From positions 13,144,934-13,208,933 of the forward strand of contig JAKGHH010000003.1 of assembly GCA_022828595.1 (NCBI GenBank): DNA of 64,000 nucleotides. Reading direction: 5' to 3'. The notes below the pieces were generated by a model. The model had not been told where the DNA came from. It made no database searches and was given only the letters and a program-made list of their open reading frames with translations. Source of the stretch: Nelumbo lutea. Lineage: Eukaryota; Streptophyta; Magnoliopsida; Proteales; Nelumbonaceae. The position numbers and the translations under genes were made by a program. Positions within the stretch are counted from its first letter, which is position 1. Each line of letters begins with the position of its first letter. Of the stretch, positions 1 through 11,404 are shown one piece after another.

Positions 1-720
1 CCGACACCTCTCCCTCCGTTCTAATCTTGATGCGGACCCATTCGCAAGTTTTCAACTCCTCCACCGAATCATCTGTCCCTAAGAAGCCCCCACAAATATT
101 CCCTATCCCCTCTATTATGTTTGGGCACCAGAGCAACAGTGGCAGTCCGAACACCTTGATCCATGTCTCCTTTGTCAGGGCAACTCTCCGTTCTTCTCTA
201 CTAGCATGCACCCTACTGAATCTGCCCACCAATCAATCGCCAATCGGTTTTGTCCTAATTTCCAAGGTCTTTTGTACAACACCCATTCCGCCTCCTCCCT
301 AGATGAGAAGATAAACAGGTACCGATCATCTATTAATTTCTTTATCCTCACCCCCGCTACCTCCCCCTAACTTCTTGTCGCCTAGGTTTTGATTTCTCCC
401 ACCCCCACCTTCCTCTCGAAGCAGCCCACTAAGCAGCCCTTCAGGAAATTCCTTCTGGCTTCCACTCCTCTTTCCTCTATTTCCAAGAATTGCTGATCCC
501 CCTCTCTTCGTATGATTGTCTCTCCAAATCTAGGCCAAATCCCTACACCTACCGCACTTTTAAAGGAGAAGTTTCTTCTCAAACCTGACTCTTAATCGTT
601 CGGACTGTGCCAGTTCTCCACCCCCCCCCCATCTACCTCCCTTTATTCCTAGAAAACCCGAACCACCTCTGAACAACATCTTACGGGAGCCAGACAATCA
701 AAGCCATGCGATCATCTTGT
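1..720 (-). pseudogene. LINE ORF1 remnant with DUF4283-like domain
   Basis: Read on the minus strand, the stretch from about 580 to 60 gives, in broken frames, pieces typical of plant L1-type LINE ORF1: an 'FLKGCLVGCF' block near 430, then 'GPW'-like 'KRPWKLGQNRLAIDWW' near 230, then a 'WIKVFG'-like block near 150. These match the order of DUF4283, a domain of LINE ORF1 proteins. A second divergent copy of the same region lies at 2,053-2,660. Frames are interrupted and the left side leaves the window. No start or functional product is claimed. The long plus-strand readings here are antisense to it. Confidence 0.6.
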
Positions 721-974
721 GGGTTTGCCTCTCCCAGTCATCAACGTTAGACGTCGTAACCAAATTGATGGCATCACCAATCACAATTACAAGAATCCAT
801 TTTTGCCTCATCTAATACGGATACTCCTTTGCAGCCAAAATCCTTGCCATACTTCCTCCTTTCAGAAAGGAGCTTCTAGCTCCCTTTGTTGCTTCTCTGA
901 AAGCCTTTTGAAAGCCAAATTGATGGGGAGGAGTCTTCTTTTCCAGTTTTCTTTAAACAAATCTGAAAAATACC
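721..974. other. Unassigned stretch
   Basis: I see no recognisable coding motif, repeat end or RNA gene. It lies between a LINE ORF1 remnant and an LTR-like insertion and may be more of the same LINE. Confidence 0.4.
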
Positions 975-1430
975 TTGTTGTCACAGGTGACTCCTTCGTC
1001 GGGCCATCAAGCACCTACAGTGAGCCATCCGAGTGCCAACCACGTGCTTTCATGGTGTCAACATGTGTGTCATGGGTGGGCTTTGCTTGTATCTTGTAAG
1101 GGGGACCGCCAATGGCGTTATTGTAATTACTTAGTATGCTTTTCCATCATTTTGATGTTTCATATTGTCACTCCCCCAAAAGCTTAACGTACTCTTTGAG
1201 GGGAGGTAGGTAGTCGAGTGAGCTCATAAGCGTGTAAAGGTTAAGCACGAGATCCCCTCGACACTGTACTGTGTGCTTGTGCTTACCACTGATTAATGCA
1301 ATACAAGTAGCCTTTTGCTAATTCGTGTGCCTTCTTGTTGCCTTTCTGTGTGTGTTTGCTTTGTTTCGTAGGCTTACTTGCCCATTTCGAGTGCCGCACG
1401 GGGCCCCAAAGTTTATCCCCGTGACATTGT
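975..1430. mobile_element. LTR-like insertion (solo LTR or short element) with 4-bp flanking repeat
   Basis: The segment 979-1426 begins TGTCAC and ends GTGACA, a perfect 6-bp terminal inversion of the TG...CA type. It is flanked by TTGT on both sides (975-978 and 1427-1430). Inside, near 1,180, the string AACGTACTCTTTGA also occurs inside the separate insertion at 21,289-22,040, which likewise ends CCCCGTGACA. I read the two as members of one family, most simply solo LTRs of an LTR retrotransposon. There is no coding capacity. Confidence 0.5.
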
Positions 1431-1453
1431 GGCGATGTTTTTCATGTTTGTCC

Positions 1454-2052
1454 CAGTGTTTTAAAAGTGCAAGGCGCAAAAAAAGCGCAAGGGCCAACTT
1501 GCGCCTGAGGTGCAAGGTGCAAGGCGCAAGGCGCAAGGCGAGGCACACGCCTTTTTAAGAAAGGCACAAAATTACAAAAAAAAAGCTAAAAAATAAAAAG
1601 TCAGACAATTCAAAAAAATGCCAAAACAATTAAAAAAAATGCAAAAATTTCACAAAATATTAAAAATAGTGTTAATAGAAAATATAAACATAAATTTTAA
1701 AATAAATGTTTTAAAAACCAATTATCTAAAATTAAAATACATAAACATAACATGTAAAGCATATTCAAATGAAAATATAAAAATAAAAGCAAACATAAAA
1801 AGCATTTTCAAGCATGTAAAACCCACAATCTCTTTTTTTACTTAATTGCATTGTTTCAAGTAGCTAATGTGTATTCATCAAAAAAAAAAGTAGCTAATGT
1901 GATTTAAAACATATTGCATTCTTGATTCTATGAGTCACCTTTGTACCACGCCCCTCGAGGCAAGCCCAAACAAGTCTATGTTAGGGTCTAAAATTCTTAT
2001 TTCTTGCATAAAAAATAATGATTGTATAACTTTCATTGCCTTTTAAGAAGAT
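1454..2052. mobile_element. hAT-type MITE, right end missing
   Basis: Starts CAGTGTTTTAAAAG, followed by subterminal GCGCAAGGCG motifs, then an A/T-rich core. It matches the complete element at 41,288-42,048 over roughly 600 bp, including the shared string AGTCACCTTTGTACCAC. The match stops near 2,052, where LINE ORF1 sequence begins, so the right terminal repeat is lost. Non-coding; short ORFs here are chance. Confidence 0.75.
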
Positions 2053-2660
2053 ATTTATAGGCTAGTTTGTCCGTCCTCAGCACAGGATTAGCTCCTTCAC
2101 ACTCCTCCCCCATCATCTCCCCCTTCTCCGGCGAAGCTCCCTCCCCCTGACTTTCCTCTTCTTTGTCAACCAGCACTGCTGTCCTACTCACCACTGAGTC
2201 CTCCCTCCCCGACCCCCTCCCTAAATCCCTCTCTCCCACCCCTAACCACCTCTTCTCCCTCCACCCAACACATGGTCCTCTTTCCTGCCAAATCCACACC
2301 CAGAAAGAAAGTTCCCTTGCCCAAATTTCAACCTTCTCCAAATCCCCCCCCCCCCAGCTTTCACCTTCATCCTAACCTACTCACAAAGTCACAAGTTTTC
2401 AGCTCATCTAGAGAGTCGTCTATCTCCAGGAAACCCTTGCAAAGATTGCCAATTCCCTCTATCACACTTGGGCACCAGAAAGGAAACAGTGGCCCAAACA
2501 CCTTGATCCACATTCCTTTTGGTTTGACCTCCTTCTCTGGCCAACGGCTCGCCGCCGTCTCATCCCACCAGTCAAGAGCCAATATGTTCTGTCCCAAACT
2601 CCATGGACCATTTGACAGAATCCAATCCACCTCTTCCTTGGATGGAAAAATAAACAGGAA
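2053..2660 (-). pseudogene. LINE ORF1 remnant (DUF4283-like), second copy
   Basis: The minus strand reads 'MDWILSNGPWSLGQNILALD', then 'WIKVFG' and 'IEGIGNLCKGFL' blocks, the DUF4283 signature of plant LINE ORF1. A proline/serine-rich linker follows towards 2,060. It is the clearer relative of the remnant at 1-720. A 251-residue plus-strand reading over this area is antisense and not a gene. Frames are interrupted. It joins plus-strand RNase H sequence at about 2,670, so the region is a junction of different insertions. Confidence 0.65.
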
Positions 2661-3473
2661 GCAGTCATCTATGGCTGCAGTACAAGCTCCTAATCAAATC
2701 AAACTAAATTTTGATAGCTGCAGTTATGCAAACCACAGGAACTCAGATACTGGTTACATATCCCTTGGACTAGTGTGTTATTTTTGCTCACCCATTGTAC
2801 TTGATTGTGTATGTGGGAAGAGTAGCAATGGGCTAGCTGTTTTTACTCTGAAAGCAGTTGATATTGAGAGCTACTTCATGTTGCATTTAACATCTAGGTT
2901 CTTATTTGTTATTTCTGAATTAATAAAAGTTGATCATTTACTGATAAAAAAAATGGTCCAAGATTCTATGTCCAAGATTCTCTGTCTTTTAATCTTTGAT
3001 ATGCTATCAGTTTCCATTACAATATAAATATTCAACATAATGAAGATTGTGGTCTAATTCTTTGATATGCTATCAGTATGTGAGAACCCCATAAGTTATG
3101 GAGCACCATATTGGGCAGTCAAAGATAGCAAACATAAAAGATAAGCATAGAAAAATAAGGATTCTGAACTTCAGCTTCAGGAGTGAATAACAAGAAAATA
3201 AATAAATAAATAAAATGGAAGAGAAGCACAGTCAAGAGACCTTGGGGCTGGGATTAGTGTTGAAGGATGACCAAATGAAGGAAAGAAGATTGAAACAGAC
3301 TAACCATACAAAATGAAAGCCGTTGACAGCAATAATGAGATTGGTCTATTCCAGGTCAGACACTCTACAAGAGATGAAAGACAACAGAACATAGCTGAAG
3401 GCAGAACTACTTGCTGTATTACAAGGAGTAGAGATTGCTAACTTTACATGGTCCAATTTCCAAGAAAACTCCC
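2661..3473 (+). pseudogene. LINE RNase H scraps
   Basis: At about 2,695-2,745 the plus strand encodes 'QIKLNFDSCSYANHRNS', close to the '[16 protein letters not shown]' opening of the LINE-associated RNase H (RVT_3) domain. At about 3,383-3,435 it encodes 'KAELLAVLQGVEIAN', the next conserved block, where E is a catalytic carboxylate. About 600 bp of unrelated A/T-rich DNA separates the two. A copia LTR begins at 3,474. Confidence 0.55.
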
Positions 3474-3755
3474 TGTTGTTAGAATTAGTTTTTTTATTTC
3501 TGCTGTAAGGGTGCTGTCAGTTTAGGATGCTGTCAGCATGTTCTTTTCTTTGTTTAAGTTCTTATTATTAGGGTGGGTCACTAGTGGCGTTCTTGTAATT
3601 TCTGTTTTTTTATTTTACATCATGTTAATACAAATAGGAAGCTGGGAGCTGCCAGCTTCAGTTTTTGACTCTCAAATACTTTTTCTCTTCTCTTCTCTTC
3701 GTATCTCTCTTATCTCTTCTCTCCTCTCTCTTCTCTCTCTTTTAAAAAGAAAAGA
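3474..3755 (+). repeat. 5' LTR of copia element A
   Basis: Begins TGTTGTTAGAATTAG and runs through a CT-rich tract (3,680-3,745) to the base before the primer binding site. The left edge is inferred from TG and from where LINE RNase H sequence stops. The right edge does not show the expected CA, so boundaries are approximate. Confidence 0.5.
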
Positions 3756-3767
3756 TGGTATCAGAGC
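3756..3767 (+). other. Primer binding site (initiator-Met tRNA type)
   Basis: TGGTATCAGAGC, the usual plant copia minus-strand primer site complementary to the 3' end of initiator methionine tRNA. Confidence 0.8.
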
Positions 3768-4465
3768 ATAACTCTGGGCGATAGGAATCTATTTTCTCCT
3801 CTGAATCACATTCCTTCCACCCAGAAATCTTCCACCCAGTTTTCTGACTCTTGGACAGTGAAGGCAGAAACCCTAATCGGACTGATCAGAACCATCAACT
3901 GTTGCTGTTTTTTTCTGGGTTCTTCCTTGGTCATAGCACCAAGGTAACCCTAGTAGGAGGGGGCCGATGCTGTGAAGGCTCTCTTTCTTTTGGCTGATGC
4001 CGTGAAGACTCAGTCTTGAAACTGCACCTTCGTACAGGTGCTGTACAGGGATGTATGATTCCCTTTTTTTGTTACAGGTATGTGCTGTGATTGGTGATGT
4101 GTGTTGTGCATAGACCAATGATAACTGAAGTCTATTTTTTTGGACTATTTCTGAATGCTTTGAGTGCTGCTAGATGATTTCAGCGCTGTAGTTGTTATTT
4201 CTGGACTGTTTTGGAACTGTTTGGTTGAGGTCCAACTTCCTGGATGGTTTGATTATTGCTAGAGGATTTCAGCAGTGTATTTTGGACTGTTTTTTTTGAA
4301 CTGTTTAGTGGCTGCCATTAGATTTCAGCTGTGGATCCTTTGTTTCAGAAGCAGATTTCTGAGTGTTTAGTGCCCTAATTATAACTGTGAGAGTTAGTAG
4401 TTGAGTGAGAATTAGTCTTGTGCACCTGTGGTTTAAGTTTTGTCTTATAACCTTTGTTTCTGTCA

Positions 4466-5406
4466 ATGGCAAATGATGAATCTGCCTCATCTGGGGTTAC
4501 ATCAACCCATAGTACAGCTGGTATGGGAGCTGAAAATATGATATTTCCTATGCCAATTACTCCTTTGAATGGCCTGAACTACCTAGAGTGGGCTAAAGGT
4601 ATAAAACTTTACATAACAGCCAGAGGAAAAGCTGGGTACATAAATGAAAAGTGAAAGAACCCAAGAATGGGACAGCTGAACATGATAGGTGGGACCAAGA
4701 GAACAGTATAGTGATGTCCTGGCTTCTGGAAGCCATGGAACCTGATGCGAAAAAGAACTTTATATGGGCAGACACCACTATTGAAATATGGGAACAGGCC
4801 AAAGCCACTTATTCTGAGCAGAGGCACTATGCTAAGATTTACTAGTTACAAGCTGCATCCTCAACCTGTAAATAGGGGAACCGTAGTTTGTCAACCTATT
4901 ATTCAGCCCTTACTTCAGTATAGAAGGAGTTGGACCACTATCAAGCTATAGAATGGAAACATGATGACGATGCTAAAGCCTATACGAAGTTGGTTTCTCA
5001 GCAATGGGTTTTTGCTTTCTTGTTGGGACTAAACCCCGTATATGAACCTCTTAAAGTTCAGATTTTAGGGAGTAAAGAGTTGCCTTCAGTTCAAGAAGTT
5101 TATGCCCTGGTTCAATCTAAGGAAACTAGGGAGTGTGATGGTTACAACTAAGGGGGAGAAACAGGTGGCATTAGCTACAATGGGTGGTAACAATATGGGA
5201 AAGAAAAATGACTCCAAGAAAACTGATGATAAGGACAAGTTGTTCTGTAGCCACTGCCGACGTTCAAAACATACACGGGACACATGTTGGGAGTTCCATG
5301 GGAGGCCAAAGTGGGCTGTAAAGAACCAAGAACAAGGTAAGGTGCAAGGTCAGAAGAAGCCTAATATAGTACATAATGTGGCAAATGTGGCAACCCAAGA
5401 TACTTA
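4466..5406 (+). pseudogene. copia A gag (UBN2-type, zinc knuckle)
   Basis: The reading starts at ATG 4,466 and continues over several stops and frame changes. It contains 'LNGLNYLEWAKGIKLYI' (the 'L.G.NY..W' gag opening), 'WLLEAMEPD', 'IWEQAKATYS' and 'FLLGLNPVYE'. It ends in a CCHC zinc knuckle, C-S-H-C-R-R-S-K-H-T-R-D-T-C, near 5,245. This is the nucleocapsid/gag portion. At least three nonsense positions break it. Confidence 0.75.
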
Positions 5407-5589
5407 GTCTGGTGGAGTGTTGACTGGTACTGCTCGGGAGTATTTCACTGGTTCTGACCCCAAGGAAGATATCATGAATTCCTTCCGAAATCACTTGGAC
5501 AGTTTAGTCACTATTACCCCTTCTACTTCATTTGCGTCTACATCAGGCAATGCAACATCTGCCTTCCATGTATCCAATGCCCCCGATTC

Positions 5590-7867
5590 CCCCTAGATCA
5601 TTGACTCAGGGGCCTCCAACCACATGACCGGTAAGCCAAACATTTTCTAATCTTATAACCTTTTGTCAGGAAGGGATAAGGTGAGACTTGCAGATGGATC
5701 AATCTCCTCCATTGCAAGCCAAGGATCAATATCCCTTCCTCATGGACTTAACTTGAATAATGTTTTGCATGTTCCTCAACTTCCCTTCAATCTACTTTCC
5801 ATTAGTAGTATCACAAACTCTTTAAACTGCAATGTGACCTTTTTTTCCTGGTTCATGTGTTTTTCAATATCTAACTTCAAGGAGGACGATTGGTAGAGGA
5901 AGCTTAGTGGATGGTCTCTACACTCTCGACAACAAGGATGGTTTCTCGGTGTCATCTTCAGAGTCTCTTAGTCAGTCAAATAAGAGTCAATTTTTTTGTG
6001 GCATAATCGGTTAGGTCATGTGTCTTTTGAAATAATGAAGTATTTGTTTCCTCATTTATTTAAGTCATGTTCAATATCAGATTTCCAGTGTCAAACACGT
6101 CAGTTGAGCAAGCAATGTAGAACAACATTTCATTCGAGTAATAAAAGATCAAATTTCCCTTTCCATATTGTGTATTCTAATGTGTGGGGGCCTACCACTA
6201 TTAACTTCGAAGGGAAGGTATAAATACTTTTTCACAATGATTAATGATTTCTCCCGTTATACATGGGTGTTTCCCATGCATAGTATTCCAAAGGTTGTGC
6301 GGGATTTCCAAAGGATGGTGTTTACACAATTTCATGTTGAAATTCAAAATTTTCAATCAGATAATGCAAAGGAGTATTTCCATGGTGAGCTCGATGAGTT
6401 CTTTGCTTCCCATTGATCTATTCATAGGAACTCATGTGCAAGAACACCGCAACAAAATGGTATTGCTGAGAGAAAGAACAGACACTTCCTTGAAGTTGCA
6501 CGAGGGATGATGTTACACATGAATGTACCAAAACATTTTTGGATAGATGTTGTGTTAACTACTGCTTATGTCATCAATCACATGCCTTCCAGAGTGCTGA
6601 ACTACAAGGCCCCTCACCAGTTGTTGTTTCCCCAATCTCCTTTGTTTTCCATTCCCATGAATTTTTGGTTGTCGTGCTTTTGTCCATGATTTATCTCCAT
6701 ATCGTAGCAAGTTAGAACCTCGGTCTATTCCATGTATCTTTTTGGGGTATCCCTCTACTCAAAAGGGTTACTAGTGGTTTAATCCCATTGATCATAAATT
6801 CTTTGTCTCTATGGATGTCTCCTTTTTCAAGTCTGAACCATTCTTCCCTGCTTCCCCTCAAGGGGAGAGTAGTATGGAAGAGGAGAAGCATGTCCAGGTC
6901 CGTCAAGTCTCTCTTCTCTCTATTCCGGATCCTACTCCTTTTCGTGTCTTTTAACGTACCGCGTTGTAGATATCAGCAATGTGACAAAGATGTGAAGCCA
7001 CCAAACACTGAGCAGCCAACACCTTCAGACTCCCAGGAGGTAAGTCCAAATGAACTAGGTACTATCTCACCTGTTGATACCCCAGCTCCCTCTTCAATTG
7101 TGGATGACCTTGACATTCCTATTGCTCAAAGAAAGGGAGTCAGGTCATGCACTACCAAACACCCCATTACCCAGTATGTCTCCTATGACCACGTTTCCCC
7201 CTCTTATCGTGCTTTCCTATCTGCAGTTGATAACATACCTATACCCAGAAATGTTGCAGAGGCTTTAAAATGCCCTTAATGGACAGATGCTATGAAGGAG
7301 GAGATTAATGCTCTCCATAAGAACCAGACTTGGGTGTTGGTGGATCATCCAAGGGGGAAGGACCCAGTGGGGTGCAAGTGGGTGTTTACAGTGAAACATA
7401 AGGTGGACAGGACAGTTGAAAGGTACAAAGCAAAGTTGGTAGCAAAAGGGTACAGTCAAGTCTATGGTGTTGACTATGATGAGACGTTTGCTCTAGCAGC
7501 TAAGATAAACTCAATTCAGGTTCTTCTATCATTGGCTGCAAACCTTGATTGGGAATTACATCAGTTGGATACAAAGAATGCCTTCTTAAATGGTGACTTG
7601 GAAGAGGAGGTGTACATGGTTCAACCCCTAGGGTTTTGTGCCAAAGAGAGTGAAAATAAGGTGTGCAAACCAACAAAGCCTCTCTATGGTTTAAAATAAT
7701 CTCCCAGGGCATGGGTCAGTAAATTTCATATGGTGGTCCAGCAAGTAGGATTCAAACAATGACAGTCTGATAACACTCTCTTTGTGAAGAGATGTCAATA
7801 ACATGTCGCTGTACTAATAGTGTATGTGAATGATATCATCATTACGGGAAACTGGAGCTCAGAAATA
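5590..7867 (+). pseudogene. copia A protease-integrase-RT, broken
   Basis: Protease active-site block 'IIDSGASNHMTG' at about 5,598, preceded by a stop. GAG-pre-integrase 'MWHNRLGHVSF' at 5,996. Integrase core follows: the expected 'YSDVWGP' reads 'YSNVWGP' near 6,178 (first catalytic Asp changed to Asn), then 'QSDNAKEYF' near 6,355 and 'PQQNGIAERK' near 6,450. RT starts at 7,292 with 'KEEINALHKNQTW'. The catalytic YVDD is seen as 'YVND' near 7,824. Premature stops occur throughout. It ends where element B starts. Confidence 0.8.
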
Positions 7868-8195
7868 TGTAAAGAGACTGGGCCAAACGGGCCCTAACAG
7901 CCTCTCTTGTAATATCTTTTATTTTATGTTGATGGGCCACACTTAATGGGCATGTTATTTATTCTTGTTTTATTTTTCTTTATGCAACTGCCAAGCTGGC
8001 CGCCCACTTAAGGGCATTCTTGTCATCATCAAATTTTTGGATCTTAATAAAATAGGGTTAGAGGAGAATGGAGAATTATTCGACTCCTTCTCTTACCTCT
8101 TCTCTCTGCCATCTTCTTCTCTTGTACAGTTATTCGGACTTGTTTTATTCTGCTAATCACTAAGTTTAATCTTGATATTAAAGGACTGATTTACA
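7868..8195 (+). repeat. 5' LTR of copia element B
   Basis: TG at 7,868 to CA at 8,195, followed closely by the primer site. The left boundary coincides with the end of element A's RT reading. No matching 3' LTR is present. Confidence 0.55.
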
Positions 8196-8198
8196 TCT

Positions 8199-8210
8199 TA
8201 GTATCAGAGC
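8199..8210 (+). other. Primer binding site of copia element B
   Basis: TAGTATCAGAGC, one base from the usual TGGTATCAGAGC, 3 bases after the LTR. Confidence 0.7.
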
Positions 8211-8659
8211 GGGTCTAGTTCATCTTCCTTCTTTTTCTTCGTTCCTGTACACTCTAAAATCAAGAGTGTATGGAGAGATAGGTTCTCTATAGTATAAAGA
8301 ATCACTTGCCTAGTTGGTAGAAGGGTTTGGAGAGTTTAGTTCTTGCTATATTTTGCCAAGAAGTGATATTGTTCTGCTGCTGCCCGAAACCCTAGCCGAC
8401 TAGAGATTTTCGAGGTTACCAGGAAAGGGGAAGCTCGGGTGTGGTGCTCTATGCTTGGAAGGTGTCTTTTGACTACTAAAGGGGAGCGGTTAAGGTTTGG
8501 AAGAGTTTGGGTTAGTCTGGTAGGTGCTGCAGCATTTTCTCTCTTCCTCTCATCTGCTGGACAGAGCAAAACCCTAGTTTTTCAAGCACCCGAGTTCTAG
8601 TTTGACTTCAAGTAAGTTTACACAGTCAAAATTTATGTTCTTTGATTTCCGTTTGATTA

Positions 8660-9449
8660 ATGGAAACATATGGAAGTGAGTTCAAGCAGGTGTCGGTTTC
8701 TGGACCTGCCTCAATAGATTTCGTTTTGGCTGGTGTTACCACAATTAAGCTAGATGGGACGAACTATCTTGCTTGGGCACAGTCTATAAAAATCTATGTT
8801 TGTAGTAGAGGAAAACTCGAGTATCTCACAGGCAGTAAGGTGAAACCCGAAGAGACATACCCTGAATTTGAAAAATGGATGCAAGAGAACTATATTGTTA
8901 TAGGATGGTTAGTCAACTCTATGCAACCCCATATAAGCCAGCACTATCTCTGGATATCTTCGGCTAAGGAGATATGGGATAGTGTAACCAAGACCTATTC
9001 ACAGAAACTGAATGTAGCCAGAGCGTACAAATTGAAAAGTGATGTGAAAAACCTGAGACAAGGGGAGAAGAGTGTAACAATCTACTACTCTATACTAAAA
9101 TCCCTATGGCAGGAAATTGATGTTATAGAGACAATGGTATGGGAGAGTAAAAAGGATGCTAAAATGTATAAAAAACTGGTGGAGAGAAATAGGGTGTTTG
9201 AGTTTCTCACTGGACTTAACCCTGAGTTTGATATTATCAAACAGAATATTTTGGCCAAGGAGGAGGTTTCTCTTTCATATGCATATGCTATGATAAGTAG
9301 TGGGGAGAGTAGGCGGCAGGTTCAGTTGCAAAGTCCACCTACAGAACATTTTGCACATGCGGGAATGAAACAAAAGGGCCCTACTGAGAAAAGAGAGCAG
9401 GTGTGTGAATATTGCAAGAAACCACGGCATACAAAGGATACCTGCTAGA
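8660..9449 (+). pseudogene. copia B gag, ended by a stop in the zinc knuckle
   Basis: A 262-codon open frame from ATG 8,660. It has 'IKLDGTNYLAWAQSIKIYV' (gag N-terminal block), 'IGWLVNSMQP', 'SAKEIWDSVTKTYSQ', 'FLTGLNPEFDIIK', and the zinc knuckle C-E-Y-C-K-K-P-R-H-T-K-D-T-C near residue 250. The codon after the last Cys, normally Trp, is TAG at 9,447-9,449. The frame after it continues open for about 50 codons. This is a near-intact gag with one nonsense change at a conserved residue. Confidence 0.8.
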
Positions 9450-9600
9450 AGCTTCATCCTGGACTTCTCCCTGATAGATTTAAGAACAATAATAACCCTA
9501 AGAAGGGCAGTCATGTGGGAAAACCCAAGACTGCTAATGCTGCTACAATACCTGAAGGGGGAGAATCAAGGAGAGTGAAGAGTAATCAACCATTGAGAAG

Positions 9601-11368
9601 TTGGCTGCAATGAAGTTGGAAGCTACAGTTTCTTCAACTCACCCTTCCAACAATACATCATCTTCATCGGCTTTTGCTCACTCAGGTACTCATGCTTCTG
9701 CAAATCATACTTCAATTTTAGGTAATCATAAAATCCCTTGGATTATTGATTCCGGTGCATCAGATCATATGACCAGTCTATCTAACCTTTTTTGCTCATA
9801 TCACCTTCTCTCTGGGAAAGAGAAAATATCCCTTGTCGATGGATCCCTAGCCCCCATCTCTAGTAAAGATGATATAAAGACCTCTGACACCTTGTTCTTA
9901 TCTTCTGTTCTTCATGTCCCTAAGCTTAACACAAACCTCGTATCTGTTAGTAGCTTAACAAAGTCCATGAATTGCAGCATAACCTTCTTTCCCACTCATT
10001 ATGTTTTTCAGGACCTGCAGTCTCAGAGGATGATTGGGAGTGGCCATGAGGCGAACAGAATATACTTGATGGACACACCGGATCAAGCTTTGGGACCACC
10101 TCATGGAGTTGCCATAGAGTCAGTCGTGTCGAAGTCTGTTAACAAAATTTTATTATGTCATTTTCGGTTTGGTCACTTGTCTTTTTCTGCTTTGAGTCAT
10201 CTGTTCCCAAATATGTTTAAAGGTGTGTCTTTATCAAGTCTTCATTGTGAATCATGTGAGCTAGCAAAGCATTGTAGACATTCCTATTCAATTAGCAATA
10301 AAAGATCACTTTCTCCTTTCCATATTGTTTACTCTGATGTGTGGGGGCCATATCACATGCCAACCATGGGGGGTTACAGGTACTTTATCCTTTTTATTGA
10401 TGATTATTTGCGTTACACTTGGATTTATCTCATGAAATCCAGGGATGAATTACTAGCTATTGTGCAAAAATTTCATGAACTCATCCTCATTCAGTTTAAC
10501 ACTCGTATCAAAATATTCCGTTCTGATAATGCTAAGGGGTATTTTGAGAGAACCCTCTCCACCTATCTTGAAACTTTTGGGGTTATTCATCAAAGTTCTT
10601 GTTCCTACACTCCACAACAAAACGGGGTGGCAGAAAGGAAGAGCAGACATATGGTTGAAGTTGCCAGATCCCTCTTGTTTGCATCCCATGTTCCTATATA
10701 ATTTTGGGGAGATGTTGTTTTTACTGCTACTTTTTTTATCAACCGTATGCCCTCCTGGGTCCTTAACTTCAAAGCCCCCTTTAGCCTTCTCTTCCCGGAT
10801 GATGATATTTTTTCTCTTCCTCTTCGTGTTTTTGGGTGCACTTGCTATGTGCATATTCACAGTCATCAAAGGCACAAGTTTGAACCTAAGGCTCGTAAAT
10901 GTGTTTTTCTGGGATATGCTTCCACACAAAAGGGATATTGCTGTTTTCATCCAATTCGTGGCACCCACTTTGTATCTCGAGATGTCACCTTTGCCGAGTT
11001 GACTCCCTTCTTTAGTATTCCTCCTGAGGGGGAGAAATCTGATGAGCCCTTTGCTATGTCTCCAGTTGTTCCTCTTTCCCATCCCTTGTGAGTCTGATCA
11101 TGGGGTGCCCACCTCTTCCACTGGACCTACCTCTGATATCCCTGCTCCTCCTCCTCCTTCTGCTCCTGCTCTCCAAAGGTGGTACCAAAGGCAAAGATTC
11201 AGACATGTGCAGGTTGTTTCCACTCCTTCAGAAGAACATCTTGCCACTCCCATCATTCCTGAGGAAACAGGTCAGCCCTCAACTGACCCATCTCAGACTG
11301 TTCCAGACCTTGACCTTCCTATTGCTCTTCACAAGGGCAAGCGGAAGTGTATAGCCCATTGTATCTAA
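9601..11368 (+). pseudogene. copia B protease and integrase
   Basis: An open frame from 9,601 to 10,701 (366 codons) holds the protease site 'WIIDSGASDHMTSL' (about 9,741), the pre-integrase block 'FRFGHLSFSALSHLF', and the integrase core. The catalytic D-D-E residues are all visible: 'YSDVWGPY', 'FRSDNAKGYF' and 'TPQQNGVAERKSRH'. A TAA at 10,699 interrupts it. The same frame resumes as 'MPSWVLNFKAPFSLLF' and 'CVFLGYASTQKGYCCF' to 11,091, then shifts and ends near 11,368 in a proline-rich linker. RT is missing. Confidence 0.8.
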
Positions 11369-11404
11369 CACTTATCTTACAGACTTTGCAAGGGCAAGCG
11401 GAAG

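Larger units (their letters stand above)
3474..7867 (+). mobile_element. Ty1-copia element A, degraded, 3' part missing
   Basis: Order: 5' LTR (3,474-3,755), primer binding site (3,756), leader to 4,465, gag (4,466-5,406), protease/integrase (about 5,590-6,960), reverse transcriptase start (7,292 on). The RT reading stops at about 7,867, where the LTR of copia element B begins; RNase H and a 3' LTR are absent. Many stops and frameshifts show a long-dead copy. Copia order (integrase before RT) is clear. The whole element lies in the unfinished intron 5 of the ALA3-like gene, antisense to it. Confidence 0.8.
7868..11395 (+). mobile_element. Ty1-copia element B, truncated before RT
   Basis: 5' LTR (7,868-8,195), primer site, leader, gag (8,660), then protease and integrase to about 11,368. 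No RT, RNase H or 3' LTR follows; a LINE 3' end begins at about 11,405. The gag and integrase frames are much better preserved than in element A, so B is younger and probably inserted into or recombined with A. Its proteins resemble those of element A and the gag of the element at 60,034-63,269. Confidence 0.8.

Noticed and set aside
2272..3027. 251-residue plus-strand ORF
   Set aside because: It runs antisense to a DUF4283-like LINE ORF1 remnant and then through an unrelated RNase H scrap; composition is low-complexity and no domain is seen.
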